From: Paraburkholderia madseniana
Lineage (GTDB): Bacteria > Pseudomonadota > Gammaproteobacteria > Burkholderiales > Burkholderiaceae
Direction: 5' to 3'
Length of the DNA stretch: 64,000 bases
Assembly: GCF_009690905.1 (NCBI RefSeq)
Contig: NZ_VOSW01000036.1
Location: forward strand, 1 to 64,000
The notes beneath the pieces were generated by a model. That model worked only from the letters and a program-made list of their open reading frames with translations. It ran no database searches and was not told where the DNA came from. Positions 1 to 8,868 of the stretch are shown here, one piece after another. The position numbers and the translations under genes are program-made. Every line of letters starts with the position of its first letter. Within the stretch, counting starts at the first letter, position 1.

Positions 1-120
1 CCTCCGTGGAGGGAATCGCCGGGGCATGGCCCAGTCCACGCCCGTGCGGCTCTGACAGCAATGCTAACCCGCGTTCAGTTTCCCCACGGCGGGCCAGCCC
101 TTGCCTCACGCAAAGTCATA

Positions 121-783
121 CTGCCTTTCGGTTCCAGCTCAGCTTGCGCGACATTGAAGAGTTGCTGTTCGAGCGCGGCGTGACGGTCAGCTACGAGACG
201 ATTCGCCGCTGGTGCGAGAAGTTCGGCGCGGGCTTTGCCAATCGGGTGAAAGCGGCGCGCCGCAAGCCGGGTAGCACGTGGCACCTCGACGAGATGTTCG
301 TCACCCTGCGTGGCGAGCCGTACCTGCTTTGGCGTGCAGTCGACGAGCACGGCGTCGAACTCGACATCCTGCTGCAAACGCGGCGCGACAAGGCCGCCGC
401 CAAACGTTTCTTCAAGCGGGTGCTGCGCTCGAACCCGGTGCCACGCAAGATCGTCACCGATCAATTGCGTAGCTATCCGGCGGCGAAAGCCGACATCCCG
501 GAGCTGGTCGGCGTGAAGCACGTGTTCGTCAAGGCTGCGACCCGTGTCAACAACCGTGCGGAGAACAGCCATCAGCCCACGCGGGAGCGCGAGCGACGCA
601 TGCGAGGCTTTCGCGACCCGAAGCGCACGCAGGCCTTCCTGTCGAGCTTCGGTCCGATCCGGCAGCACTTCGCACTGAAACGACATCTGCTGCGCGCCTC
701 TCTATCGCAAACACCTCGCGGCCCGGTTCGTCGCATGGCGCGAATTCACCAATGTCACCCAAGCTCCGTCGAATACTTTCTGA
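121..783 (+). pseudogene. IS6-family transposase remnant (frameshifted, 5' end lost)
   Basis: The reading frame carries a recognisable IS6-family DDE transposase core: LSLRDIEELLFERG, then YETIRRWCEKFG, then WHLDEMF with the first catalytic Asp, and KIVTDQLRSYPAA with the second. The usual first ~30 residues are absent and the upstream reading frame does not resemble them. Near position 690 the frame breaks: the native C-terminus (LYRKHLAARFVAWREF) continues in another frame and stops at 781-783. With both a lost 5' end and a frameshift the gene is almost certainly dead. It is one of three IS6 relics in the first 1.4 kb. Confidence 0.85.
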
Positions 784-861
784 GCCACAGTGCCTTATGC
801 ATCAACATCGACGAAGGCCCGCTAGTTGTAGAGGAACTCAATTGGCTTCCGGAAAATTAAC

Positions 862-939
862 CAAATAACTTCCGTTTTGGGCAAATTTAGCGATCAAAAC
901 CGAGGCCGTTCGCTGGGTCTGTTACTCAAATAACTTCCG
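862..939. repeat. 13-bp direct repeat pair, CAAATAACTTCCG
   Basis: CAAATAACTTCCG occurs at 862-874 and again at 927-939, 65 bp apart, in AT-richer DNA just after the IS6 relic. The copies may be recombinase or transposase binding sites left by a vanished element. No gene is associated with them. The rest of 784-1000 shows nothing recognisable. Confidence 0.5.
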
Positions 940-1000
940 ATATTGACAGTTTTCAACCATAAAACTTGCGTCCGTCCCCCTAGGGGACTTCCTCCGGAGC

Positions 1001-1120
1001 GTACGTGACCCTCACGCCGCGCTCAAGCAGCAACTCCTCGATATCAAGCAAGCTCAGGTTGAACCGACAGTACCAGCGCACCGCGTATCTGATGATCGCC
1101 GCCGGAAAGCGGTAGCCGTG
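1001..1120 (-). pseudogene. IS6-family transposase N-terminal fragment
   Basis: Read on the minus strand this stretch encodes a fragment beginning HGYRFPAAIIRYAVRWY and continuing NLSLLDIEELLLERGVRVTY, which matches the N-terminal part of IS6-family transposases. It lacks a start codon and the whole catalytic domain. It lies in the opposite orientation to the two neighbouring IS6 relics, so it comes from a separate insertion. Confidence 0.7.
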
Positions 1121-1276
1121 TCGCTATCTCGCCAGACCGCCTCTTCAACGTGACAGGACCCTTCATCTGTCCCCCGCGCAAGCGTCAGTACACGCCGGGA
1201 GGTCCCGACGGCTGTGGTGCAAATAGCGATTAACGAATCGGGTAGAGTGTCGAGCTGCTCGATTTGAGGGGCCGCT

Positions 1277-1383
1277 ATGAGCAGGCTGAAGAGTTTGGAC
1301 GGGCTGTTCGCCGGCCGTCACTTTGACCGTGACGTGATCATTCTTTGTGTGCGATGGTACTGGTTGAACGCGGACACTCTTTT
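1277..1383 (+). pseudogene. IS6-family transposase 5' fragment with internal deletion
   Basis: The ATG at 1277 opens MSRLKSLDGLFAGRHF and continues to VIILCVRWY, the classic N-terminus of an IS6/IS240-type transposase. The frame then jumps: the next recognisable residues (VERGHS) are in another frame, as if about 20 codons were deleted. The catalytic region is missing. The remaining bases to 1530 hold no supportable gene. Confidence 0.75.
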
Positions 1384-1532
1384 GCGGCTTCTGCACCCCT
1401 CCCTAGTGCGACGGAGTCTGTTGAGGGGCGCCCTGCACATGTCGCGGTGGCGAGGCGTGCGACCGCAAACGCGGTCCGAGATCGACCGGCTGAAGGCTCC
1501 GTTCAAATGAACGTAGGTCGGAGCAGCAGCAG

Positions 1533-2276
1533 TTACCCACCGACCTTCGACGCACCGCCCAATGAAACATTCGTCGCATCATAGCGCGCCCGGTTTGCCT
1601 CATTCGGCGGATAGAGGCCTGGCAACGCAGCGCCGTTTTCGACCTCGCTCATGATCCAGTTTTCCAGTCGCTCCTGTTCGACGGACGCAGCAACAACCTC
1701 GTCAAGAAGCGCGGCCGGAATAAGCACAGCGCCATCCCGGTCGACCACGATTACGTCGTCTGGAAATACCGCGACGCCGCCACAGTCGATAGGTTCCTGC
1801 CAGCCGACAAACGTCAGGCCGGCCACTGAGGGTGGCGATGCGGTACCCTGACACCATACTGGCAGGCCGGTATTCAGCACACCCGCAATATCCCGAACCA
1901 CGCCGTCCGTGACAAGCGCTGCGACTCCGCGCATGTGCATCCGTGCGCAGAGAATATCGCCGAAGATTCCCGCATCGGTTACGCCCAGTGCGCCCACTAC
2001 GGCAATACAGCCACGTGGCATTGCTTCAATAGCCGCGCGGGTTGAAATGGGCGAGCCCCACGAAGCGGGGGTCGCAAGGTCTTCCCGGGCCGGCACGAAA
2101 CGGAGGGTGAATGCACGGCCGACGAGCCGTGGCTGACCTTCCGCTATCGGTCGGGTACCGCGAAGCCACACGTTGCGAAGACCATGCTTGAGCAGGACCG
2201 TCGTAAGCGTGGCCGTAGATACGCCCGAGAGGGTTGCAACGATTTTTTCGTCGAGCGGAAGTGAGTCGATGGTCAT
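1533..2276 (-). CDS. RraA-family aldolase/decarboxylase-like protein
   Basis: This 247-residue protein belongs to the RraA / HMG-aldolase / dimethylmenaquinone-methyltransferase-like superfamily. The typical core is present: a Gly-rich central region (CIAVVGALGVTDAGIFGD), followed by ALVTDGVVRD, where the conserved Arg and Asp of the aldolase/oxaloacetate-decarboxylase active site sit. Known members cleave 4-hydroxy-4-methyl-2-oxoglutarate or decarboxylate oxaloacetate using a divalent metal; others act as RNase E inhibitors. It is the last gene of the minus-strand operon with the PLP enzyme, RidA and the amino-acid importer, so cleavage or decarboxylation of a keto acid made by those enzymes is the likely role. 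The exact substrate is unknown. Confidence 0.8.
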   Translation of the reverse strand: MTIDSLPLDEKIVATLSGVSTATLTTVLLKHGLRNVWLRGTRPIAEGQPRLVGRAFTLRFVPAREDLATPASWGSPISTRAAIEAMPRGCIAVVGALGVTDAGIFGDILCARMHMRGVAALVTDGVVRDIAGVLNTGLPVWCQGTASPPSVAGLTFVGWQEPIDCGGVAVFPDDVIVVDRDGAVLIPAALLDEVVAASVEQERLENWIMSEVENGAALPGLYPPNEANRARYDATNVSLGGASKVGG

Positions 2277-2303
2277 GGTTTGGCGCTTCCCAAGAAAAAG
2301 TGA

Positions 2304-3089
2304 TCAGATGCTGGCGATGAGGCCGCCGTCGATCCGGACTGTTGAGCCAGTAATGTATGAAGCTCGAGGACTCGCAAGGAAGGTCACCACATCTGCGTAC
2401 TCTTGCGGCTCGCCGTAGCGCCCCACCGGAATCGACGCAGTGCTCTCGGCTGCAACGTCCTCGACTGATCGTCCTTCGCGCCCGGCTTTGGCCTCGTCAA
2501 GGAAGCGTATGCGATCGGTGGCAATACGTCCGGGCAGCACGATGTTGCAGGTAACGCCATCGCGACCGACTTCTCGCGCCAGTGTTTTCGACCAGCCGAC
2601 AAGGGACATGCGCAGTGCGTTTGACAACCCGAGGTTCGGTATGGGCGAGACAACACCCGATGAGGTGCTGGTGATGACCCTGCCGAAACCACGTTCGCGC
2701 ATTCCCGGAAGCACCCGGTCGGTGATGGATACCACCGACAAGACCATGCTCTCGAAGTGCTTGCGCCACAGTGCTGCATCCTGTCCATGCGCCGGCGTCG
2801 GAGGGGGGCCTCCGGTATTGTTCACCAGTATGTCGATAGACCCCAGTTCGTCCTCGATCCGGGTGATATGACTGTCCACGGTAGACAGATCTCCAAGATC
2901 CCACTGAAGCGCAATAGCATGCGAGCCCGCCTCTCTCACCGCCTTTGCGGTCTTTTCGGCCGCCGCCAGATCAATGTCGGCAACGGCAACGCGAACGCCC
3001 TCGGCCGCAAGCGTTCGCGAGATGACGCCACCAAGACCGCCACCACCACCAAGCACGAGAGCGGTCTTATCTTTTAACTGTAGGTCCAT
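2304..3089 (-). CDS. SDR-family oxidoreductase with atypical catalytic residues
   Basis: A 261-residue short-chain dehydrogenase. The NAD(P)-binding loop GGGGGLGG lies at about residues 14-21 and the NNTGG motif at about 90-94, and the C-terminus ends in the usual ITGSTVRIDGG. Where the catalytic Tyr-xxx-Lys should be, the sequence reads SNALR (Ser156, Arg160), so neither the Tyr nor the Lys is in its standard place. A subgroup of SDRs shows this pattern, and their chemistry is not obvious from sequence. The gene sits between RidA and RraA in the same operon, so it may reduce or oxidise a keto or hydroxy acid from that pathway. Confidence 0.8.
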   Translation of the reverse strand: MDLQLKDKTALVLGGGGGLGGVISRTLAAEGVRVAVADIDLAAAEKTAKAVREAGSHAIALQWDLGDLSTVDSHITRIEDELGSIDILVNNTGGPPPTPAHGQDAALWRKHFESMVLSVVSITDRVLPGMRERGFGRVITSTSSGVVSPIPNLGLSNALRMSLVGWSKTLAREVGRDGVTCNIVLPGRIATDRIRFLDEAKAGREGRSVEDVAAESTASIPVGRYGEPQEYADVVTFLASPRASYITGSTVRIDGGLIASI

Positions 3090-3112
3090 CGTCTTTCCCT
3101 GTGAGAAACTGG

Positions 3113-3505
3113 TTAACTATTTACTGCTGGGCGGATCGGTGCGTCACCGGGTTCCGCAACAGCATCAATTTCGATACGCACGCCATTCAACGCGCACCCG
3201 ATAGTGGTTCGTACGGGAGCGGCAGTGCCTATCACCTGGGCGTATACGGTGTTAAAGCGTTGGAATTCGCCAATGTCCGACAGATACACCTGGACGCGAA
3301 CAAGTCGGCTGAAATCAGTGCCGGCGTCTTCCAGGACAAGACGCAAATTGTTGAGCACCGCGGTTGTTTGCTCTTCGATCGTGTCGCCAATAATGTTTCG
3401 CTCAGGATCTCGCGGAACCTGACCTGCCACGAAAATCAGTCCGCCTGCGCGGCGCCATAGACTGTAGTGACCGCCCGTGGACGGTTGCTTGCTTGATTCG
3501 GTCAT
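3113..3505 (-). CDS. RidA/YjgF-family enamine/imine deaminase
   Basis: A 130-residue RidA (YjgF/YER057c/UK114) protein with the family hallmarks: GLIFVAGQVPRDPE near residues 25-40, VLNNLRLVLEDAG near 50-62, and the C-terminal stretch with the active-site Arg (VRTTIGCALNGVRIEIDAVA). RidA proteins hydrolyse reactive enamines and imines released by PLP enzymes to keto acids and ammonia. Its place directly after a D-serine-dehydratase-like PLP enzyme fits that job: it would clear the 2-imino acid formed there. Length is normal for the family. Confidence 0.88.
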   Translation of the reverse strand: MTESSKQPSTGGHYSLWRRAGGLIFVAGQVPRDPERNIIGDTIEEQTTAVLNNLRLVLEDAGTDFSRLVRVQVYLSDIGEFQRFNTVYAQVIGTAAPVRTTIGCALNGVRIEIDAVAEPGDAPIRPAVNS

Positions 3506-3566
3506 GTGTGAGGTCTCGAGTTGGGAGGAGTATGGACAGGGTCCGCATGTACTCGCCTTTTGGCAG

Positions 3567-4688
3567 TTACCGCGTCAACGCGACAACAGAACGTTCGTTG
3601 CCGAGCTGATCGCGGTATTCCCACTGTCCGTCAAGAGATCGAACCAGGGCATTGCTGTACAGGTAGGCGGTGGTACACGTGTGCTCCGGGATCAGTAACA
3701 GCCTGTCGCCGGTGTGAAGCGCGTCGCTGCGGATTACCGTGTGCTCTTCGTTCATCATCACGATCTCGCCGACGCCGTCAAAACGCTGCCGCAGCGGTTT
3801 GTCCGGTGAGATCGCCTTACTGCCGGCGTCCAATGTCGACGTGCCATTGCGCGTTGAAACAACCGTTGTCAACACAAACCCGGCCGCAACCCAGTTGTGA
3901 TGCGATAGCTCCCTCAGGTGCTGGGCGTTCGAATACACCCAGGTGCCCGGCGACACGTACTGCATCACAGAGCGCGGCCACAGGTCGAACGTATAGCTGC
4001 ATGCGCCGACGACGTCGACATCGATGCCGTCTTCGCGCAGGCTAGACTGCAGAAACTCCAGCGTACCGGCAAGTTTCTCCACTTCGGCTTTGCGCTCGTC
4101 ATACGCGCCCCGGATGTGGCCGTCGTAAACATGCCACCCCGCAAGCCGACCAAGTCGCTCCACCCCGCGCGCGAGTTCGAGCGCTGCCTCGTCCATCGCG
4201 ACGCCTGTGCGCCCCATTCCGGGATCGAGATCGATACGCAGGCGGACGGAGGACGGGGCGCCGTCGAGTAGCCGCGTCCATACGTCCAGTCCCTCGCGGG
4301 AATCGATGAGGGTCGTGAGTTCGGCCTTCGGAAACACCGACGCCAATTCGATAAAACGGCCGACGTTCTGTGGATTGACGGTCGGGAACGCCCAGGTGAC
4401 GCGTGTGGCACCTGCAGCCAGTACCATTTCGACCTCGGCGAGCGTACTGGCTTTGAAAGCGTCGACGCCATTGGTCAGCAGCAATGCAACAAGCCACGCA
4501 GCGCGGTGGGTCTTCACATGCGGCATTAGCCGCTCGACGCCGCCGCACGCTTGCGCAGTGACCTTCAGATTGTGCAGGACGCGGTCCTCCATCACCACAA
4601 AGCAAGGCGTTGAGACCGCAGGCACCAGATCCACGGCAACCGGATTGAACGGGTTGTCTGTTGTCATAGAGTAATAATCAGGGAGCAT
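3567..4688 (-). CDS. D-threonine aldolase / D-serine dehydratase-like PLP enzyme
   Basis: This 373-residue protein is a fold-type III PLP enzyme (alanine racemase N-terminal domain plus DSD1-like C-terminal domain). MPHVKTHR near residues 55-62 holds the PLP-binding Lys (about K59). The C-terminal segment with EEHTVI and LIPEHTCTTAYLY carries the His/Cys metal site of D-threonine aldolases and D-serine or D-threo-3-hydroxyaspartate dehydratases. Aldolase (to glycine plus aldehyde) and dehydratase (to keto acid plus ammonia) cannot be told apart here. RidA next door favours a dehydratase or an imine-releasing reaction. A start at 4667 (MTTDN) is possible, but 4688 has the better upstream purine-rich site. 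Confidence 0.82.
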   Translation of the reverse strand: MLPDYYSMTTDNPFNPVAVDLVPAVSTPCFVVMEDRVLHNLKVTAQACGGVERLMPHVKTHRAAWLVALLLTNGVDAFKASTLAEVEMVLAAGATRVTWAFPTVNPQNVGRFIELASVFPKAELTTLIDSREGLDVWTRLLDGAPSSVRLRIDLDPGMGRTGVAMDEAALELARGVERLGRLAGWHVYDGHIRGAYDERKAEVEKLAGTLEFLQSSLREDGIDVDVVGACSYTFDLWPRSVMQYVSPGTWVYSNAQHLRELSHHNWVAAGFVLTTVVSTRNGTSTLDAGSKAISPDKPLRQRFDGVGEIVMMNEEHTVIRSDALHTGDRLLLIPEHTCTTAYLYSNALVRSLDGQWEYRDQLGNERSVVALTR

Positions 4689-4748
4689 CGACGTCGCCTC
4701 GCGTGTATGAATCTCATCGGAGAACGAACTCGCATCGATGACGGTTGG

Positions 4749-5474
4749 CTAGTGGCGCAAGTCGGACAGGAATGCCTGCGCACGCGGGTGCTGTGGAGAC
4801 CGGAAGAACGTTTGCGGATCGGCCACCTCGAGAATCGCGCCGCGATCCATGAACCAGACGCTGTCGCTCACCTCGCGCGCGAATCCCATCTCGTGGGTCA
4901 CGCACATCATCGTCATCCCATCTCTGGCAAGCGATTTCATGACGCTGAGCACCTCGCCAACCATCTCAGGATCAAGCGCGCTCGTCGGCTCGTCGAAGAG
5001 CATCACCGGCGGCTCCATTGCCAATGCGCGAGCGATCGCAACGCGTTGCTGCTGCCCTCCAGACAACTGCTGCGGATATGAGTTCGCCTTGCTAGCCAAA
5101 CCCACGCGATCGAGCAGTGCCAATGCCTGCCGCTTCGCCTCCGCGCGGCTTTTTCCGGCCGCCTTCGTCGGCGCGAGGCACACGTTGTCGAGCGCCGACA
5201 AATGAGGAAACAGATTGAACTGCTGAAACACGAAGCCGATACGGGTGCGGAACCGGTTCAGGTTCAACGAAGCCTGATGGACGCTGGTTCCGTCGACCGT
5301 GATCCCGCCCCCCTGAATCTCCTCGAGGCGGTTGACGGTACGGATCAGCGTCGACTTGCCCGACCCGGAAGGGCCGCACACGACCACCACCTCGCCTCGC
5401 TTCACCTCTGCAGTGACGTCGACGAGCGCCTGATACTCGCCGTACCACTTATTAACTTTGGAGAATTGAATCAT
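4749..5474 (-). CDS. Polar amino-acid ABC transporter ATPase (GlnQ type)
   Basis: An ABC ATPase of about 241 residues. Walker A GPSGSGKST is at about residues 34-42, the Q-loop follows (FQQFNLFPH), the signature LSGGQQQR and Walker B VMLFDEPTSALDPE come next, and the switch His is in CVTHEMGF. It powers a polar amino-acid importer. I place the start at 5474 (MIQFSKVNKWYG), where homology begins; the upstream extension overlaps the permease. The gene overlaps the end of the preceding permease gene, which indicates translational coupling. Confidence 0.93.
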   Translation of the reverse strand: MIQFSKVNKWYGEYQALVDVTAEVKRGEVVVVCGPSGSGKSTLIRTVNRLEEIQGGGITVDGTSVHQASLNLNRFRTRIGFVFQQFNLFPHLSALDNVCLAPTKAAGKSRAEAKRQALALLDRVGLASKANSYPQQLSGGQQQRVAIARALAMEPPVMLFDEPTSALDPEMVGEVLSVMKSLARDGMTMMCVTHEMGFAREVSDSVWFMDRGAILEVADPQTFFRSPQHPRAQAFLSDLRH

Positions 5475-6189
5475 TGATGACGCTCCTGACTTTTTGCATC
5501 TTTCCTGAGGCACGCCGATGCGCGATGCGACGTTCCATGACGTGCGCGCATTGGGTGAGCGTGTAGCACACCACGAAGTAGGTCAGCGCGAGAATGAAGA
5601 AAACATGAAACGGTTGTGTAAGAAGCTGGGCGTTAATCTGCTGGGCCGAAAACGTCAGTTCCTGGACACTGATCACATAACCTATCGATGTGTCCTTCAC
5701 CGTCGATACGCATTGGCTGAGAATAGTCGGCAGCATGTTGTACAGCGCTTGCGGCAGAATCACGTGACGCATCGTCGCGCCGTAACTCATCCCGAGCGAG
5801 CGTGCGGACTCGGTCTGCCCTTTGGGCAAGGATTCGATGCCGGCCCGGAAAATCTCACTCAGGTAGGCCGCCTGATAGATCACCAGCGTGACGACCATGG
5901 TCGTAAATGCGCTCACCAGATGGCCGATCAGACCCGGCACGAGGAAATAACTCCAGAACACCAGCATTACAAGCGGCACACCGCGCACGATATAGACGAG
6001 CACCGTCGATGGCACGCTCAACACCCTGTAGGGCGAGACCCGGCATAACGCCAACAGCAGGCCAAGCGGAAAGGCAAAAGCGAGACCGAGCAGTGCGAGA
6101 ATCAGCGTGAGCGCGAGACCACCGACCGGGCCGTTCGGATATTGCCCGAGCAGCAGGAAATGCGCGTTGTGGATGAGTATGTCGAGCAT
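5452..6189 (-). CDS. Polar amino-acid ABC transporter permease
   Basis: A 245-residue inner-membrane permease of the HisMQ/GlnP type with about five hydrophobic segments. The EAA loop that docks onto the ATPase is visible (SARSLGMSYGATMRHVILPQAL). It pairs with the second permease 3 bp upstream to form the membrane channel for the binding protein encoded further upstream. The last bases overlap the ATPase gene. Confidence 0.92.
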   Translation of the reverse strand: MLDILIHNAHFLLLGQYPNGPVGGLALTLILALLGLAFAFPLGLLLALCRVSPYRVLSVPSTVLVYIVRGVPLVMLVFWSYFLVPGLIGHLVSAFTTMVVTLVIYQAAYLSEIFRAGIESLPKGQTESARSLGMSYGATMRHVILPQALYNMLPTILSQCVSTVKDTSIGYVISVQELTFSAQQINAQLLTQPFHVFFILALTYFVVCYTLTQCAHVMERRIAHRRASGKMQKVRSVINDSILQS

Positions 6190-6192
6190 CGC

Positions 6193-6891
6193 TTATTTCG
6201 CCAAGATACGGGTGCGGCGCGTGACCGCCGCGCCCACGCCCATCAGACCCAATGAAATGGCCAGGTAGATGACCGTTCCAACGAGATAGATCTCAAAGGT
6301 TTGAAACGTCTGGTTCTCGATGTCGCGTACCGTGTATGTCAACTCCGCAACCCCAATCGCCATCGCCAGACTCGTATTCTTGAAGAGCACCACCGTATGA
6401 TTGATGAACGGCGGCATGGCGATGCGAAAACCTTGCGGCAGGATCACGTAACGCATCGACTTCGGAAAGGTCAAACCCAGCGAGCGGGCAGCCTCAAGTT
6501 GACCAGCCGGTACTGCCCGCAGGCCACTTCTAATATCCTCCGAGTAGTACGCCGCCATGCACAGGCCAATGGCAATCGACGCGAAGATGAATTCGCCCCC
6601 ATGGGCGTTAATCCATCCTTGCGCGATTTCCGGAAGCAACGTTGGAAACCCGAAATACCAGAGGAACAGTTGCGCAAGCATCGGCACGTTCTGATGGTAG
6701 GCAACGTAGCCGGCGACGACCCGCTCGATAAACGGGTTACCTATCGCGCGCAGCGTCGCCAGCACCGTGCCGAGCGCGACCGCGAGCAGCCAACTCGTCA
6801 GTGTGAGCAACACGGTGTACTGCAATCCCCACATGAGGTGCTTCAGATTCTGATCTGTGAAGATGCTCGAGAAGTTGAGATGCGCTAACAT
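6193..6891 (-). CDS. Polar amino-acid ABC transporter permease
   Basis: A 232-residue permease, paralogous to its downstream neighbour. It has the EAA loop (AARSLGLTFPKSMRYVILPQGF) and several membrane-spanning stretches, including LTLTSWLLAVALGTVLATL near the N-terminus. The two different permeases imply a heterodimeric channel, as in most polar amino-acid importers. The start at 6891 follows the binding-protein stop by 33 bp. Confidence 0.92.
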   Translation of the reverse strand: MLAHLNFSSIFTDQNLKHLMWGLQYTVLLTLTSWLLAVALGTVLATLRAIGNPFIERVVAGYVAYHQNVPMLAQLFLWYFGFPTLLPEIAQGWINAHGGEFIFASIAIGLCMAAYYSEDIRSGLRAVPAGQLEAARSLGLTFPKSMRYVILPQGFRIAMPPFINHTVVLFKNTSLAMAIGVAELTYTVRDIENQTFQTFEIYLVGTVIYLAISLGLMGVGAAVTRRTRILAK

Positions 6892-6924
6892 GAGTAATCC
6901 TCATTACACAGGACGACATGGAGG

Positions 6925-7749
6925 TCAGCCTTTGATCGACCCGATCCTGAAATCGCGATGCAGCTGATAGATCGTGTTGGGGCCAAGCCATTTATCGAAA
7001 ATCTGCTGTGCTTCGCCTGATTTTTCCATTCCGTCCAGCGCGTTGTTCACCGCGTCGAGCAATGCTGGCTCGCCCTTCTTGATACCGAGTCCCCAGTATT
7101 CGAGACCCACCGGCGGCGACAGCGCCTCTACATTGGTGTCGTGACCGAGTTTCGCGGCAAAGCGATGCATGATGGGTTCGGAGACGACAAAGCCATTGAC
7201 CTTGCCCTGCACCATGGCCAGGAAAGCCGACGGCGAGTCGTCATAGCTGACGAGCTGCACGCTCGGCATGACCCGCCCCATGATGGCGATATTGCTGGAG
7301 CCTTTGATCGTACTGACCCGCTTGCCGTCGAGATCGTCCCGCGCTTTGAACGGGCCACCTGTCTTCACGGCAATGACCTGCTTGGCGACGTAGTACTGAT
7401 GCGTGAATGTGAGTTGTTCGGCGCGCGCCGGGGAGTAGCCGAGCACCGCGGCGAGTACATCGACACGGCCTTGCAGCAGTTCCGGAATGCGGGCCTCCAT
7501 CGACACCACCTGCAACTGCGGCTTGACGCCCAAAGCCTTCGCGACGCCCTTGCAGTAGTCGACGTCGTAACCAACGATCTCCCGAGACGCCGGATCCTGA
7601 AAGCCGAATGGCTCGAAGTTGGCCAGTACCCCGCATACCAGCGTTCCGCGCGCCTTGATGTCTGCAAGCTGGTCTGCCTGTGCTGTACCCGTAAGCAGGG
7701 TCAGGGTGAGGCCAAGCAATGCCGCGGCTAGTTTGTTAGACGATTTCAT
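6925..7749 (-). CDS. Periplasmic amino-acid-binding protein of ABC importer
   Basis: A family 3 solute-binding protein. I choose the start at 7749 because it opens a clean Sec signal peptide (MKSSNKLAAALLGLTLTLL, cleaved after the TAQA segment) with a GGAG site just upstream; a longer in-frame start at 7887 would bury it. The mature part starts DIKARGTLVCGV and contains FEPFGFQD, YDVDYCKGVAKALG and RIPELLQGRVDVLAA, typical of polar amino-acid binders. It is the first gene of the eight-gene operon and faces the LysR genes. The ligand is probably an amino or hydroxy-amino acid. Confidence 0.9.
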   Translation of the reverse strand: MKSSNKLAAALLGLTLTLLTGTAQADQLADIKARGTLVCGVLANFEPFGFQDPASREIVGYDVDYCKGVAKALGVKPQLQVVSMEARIPELLQGRVDVLAAVLGYSPARAEQLTFTHQYYVAKQVIAVKTGGPFKARDDLDGKRVSTIKGSSNIAIMGRVMPSVQLVSYDDSPSAFLAMVQGKVNGFVVSEPIMHRFAAKLGHDTNVEALSPPVGLEYWGLGIKKGEPALLDAVNNALDGMEKSGEAQQIFDKWLGPNTIYQLHRDFRIGSIKG

Positions 7750-7918
7750 GCGATCTCCGTAGACAGGTGCTTCAAAGCGCAACCGCGAGCTGTTGATGTG
7801 CTCGATCTGCATAGAAGGGGACTTGGAGAATGTATTCTTGGCCGAACAAAATCCCAAATAAAGAGATATTTGTGCATACTTATCCATTCCAAAATGAGAT
7901 CAATTTAAGAGGGGCCAC
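7750..7918. promoter_or_regulatory. Divergent intergenic region between ABC operon and LysR gene
   Basis: This 169-bp gap separates the minus-strand importer operon from the plus-strand LysR genes and is clearly AT-richer than its surroundings near 7830-7910. LysR regulators usually bind such divergent regions. No exact T-N11-A operator can be singled out by eye. A purine-rich ribosome site (AAGAGGGG) precedes the GTG at 7919. Confidence 0.5.
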
Positions 7919-8866
7919 GTGGCACACCAGATCACTTTCCTGCAACTCGAAGCACTGGTTGCAATCGCGGATATGGGCTCATTCGAGGCGGCCGGGCGCA
8001 AGCTCGGCAGCGTTCAGTCCGGTGTGTCGCGCCACGTTCGCGAGCTGGAGAGCCGGTTCCCGAAGCCGCTATTCGACCGTGGTTCGCGATCGGCACGGCT
8101 GACCGTCGACGGTCTCGAGATACTCTCGCAGGCGCGCACGATTCTTCAGCAACGTGATGCCCTGTTGAGTCAGTATGCGAGCGAGAAAGTATTGCGGCGC
8201 TCGTTAAGGCTGGGCGTGACTGAGCTCGCCGCGCTGACCTGGTTGCCTGGCTTCATCGATGCACTGCGTTCTACCTATCCGCTGGTGGATGTCGAACTGG
8301 AGGTGGGTGGCGTCGCTGTGGAACTCTACGAAAAGCTCAAACTGGCGCAGCTGGATCTGGCCATCGTGCCCGACACGCCACGCTGGGCGGACATGGTGAG
8401 GTTCCCGCTCGCCAACGTGCGTAACGGCTGGTTCTGCAGTCCCACGTTCAGCCTCAAGCGGCGCAGGCTCGCCGTATCGGAACTCGGCCAGTTGACGCTG
8501 CTGTCGCAGTCTGCCGACTCGGCGGTGGGACATGTCATGAGCAAATGGCTCGAGCGCAACGGTGTGCAACCGCGCAGCATCCTGACCTGCAACAACTTCG
8601 CGGCGCTTGGCGGCATGGCGAGCGCAGGTTTGGGTATCGCCTGTCTGCCAGACGCCATCTCCGGTGAACTCGTGACGCTGGGTCTGTTGCGTGCCGTCCA
8701 TGTGACACCGGTGATGCCACCGGTGCGCTATGTCGCCGTCGCGCGGCAAGACGCGTTGACACCGTTCCACCGCAAGGTCATTACCCTCGCGCGCGTGATG
8801 TGTGATTATGGAATGCGCTATCAGGACGCACGCGCACGCGAATCGCTCGTCAACGAGGCTGAATAA
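7919..8866 (+). CDS. LysR-family transcriptional regulator
   Basis: A 315-residue LysR regulator with a GTG start preceded by AGAGGGG. The N-terminal winged helix-turn-helix is clear: FLQLEALVAIADMGSFEAAG, then SVQSGVSRHVRELESR. The rest is the LysR substrate-binding domain. It diverges from the importer operon, so it is the probable regulator, with an amino acid or its breakdown product as coinducer. The next LysR gene begins 2 bp later, and the two are likely cotranscribed. Confidence 0.9.
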   Translation: MAHQITFLQLEALVAIADMGSFEAAGRKLGSVQSGVSRHVRELESRFPKPLFDRGSRSARLTVDGLEILSQARTILQQRDALLSQYASEKVLRRSLRLGVTELAALTWLPGFIDALRSTYPLVDVELEVGGVAVELYEKLKLAQLDLAIVPDTPRWADMVRFPLANVRNGWFCSPTFSLKRRRLAVSELGQLTLLSQSADSAVGHVMSKWLERNGVQPRSILTCNNFAALGGMASAGLGIACLPDAISGELVTLGLLRAVHVTPVMPPVRYVAVARQDALTPFHRKVITLARVMCDYGMRYQDARARESLVNEAE

Positions 8867-8868
8867 CG

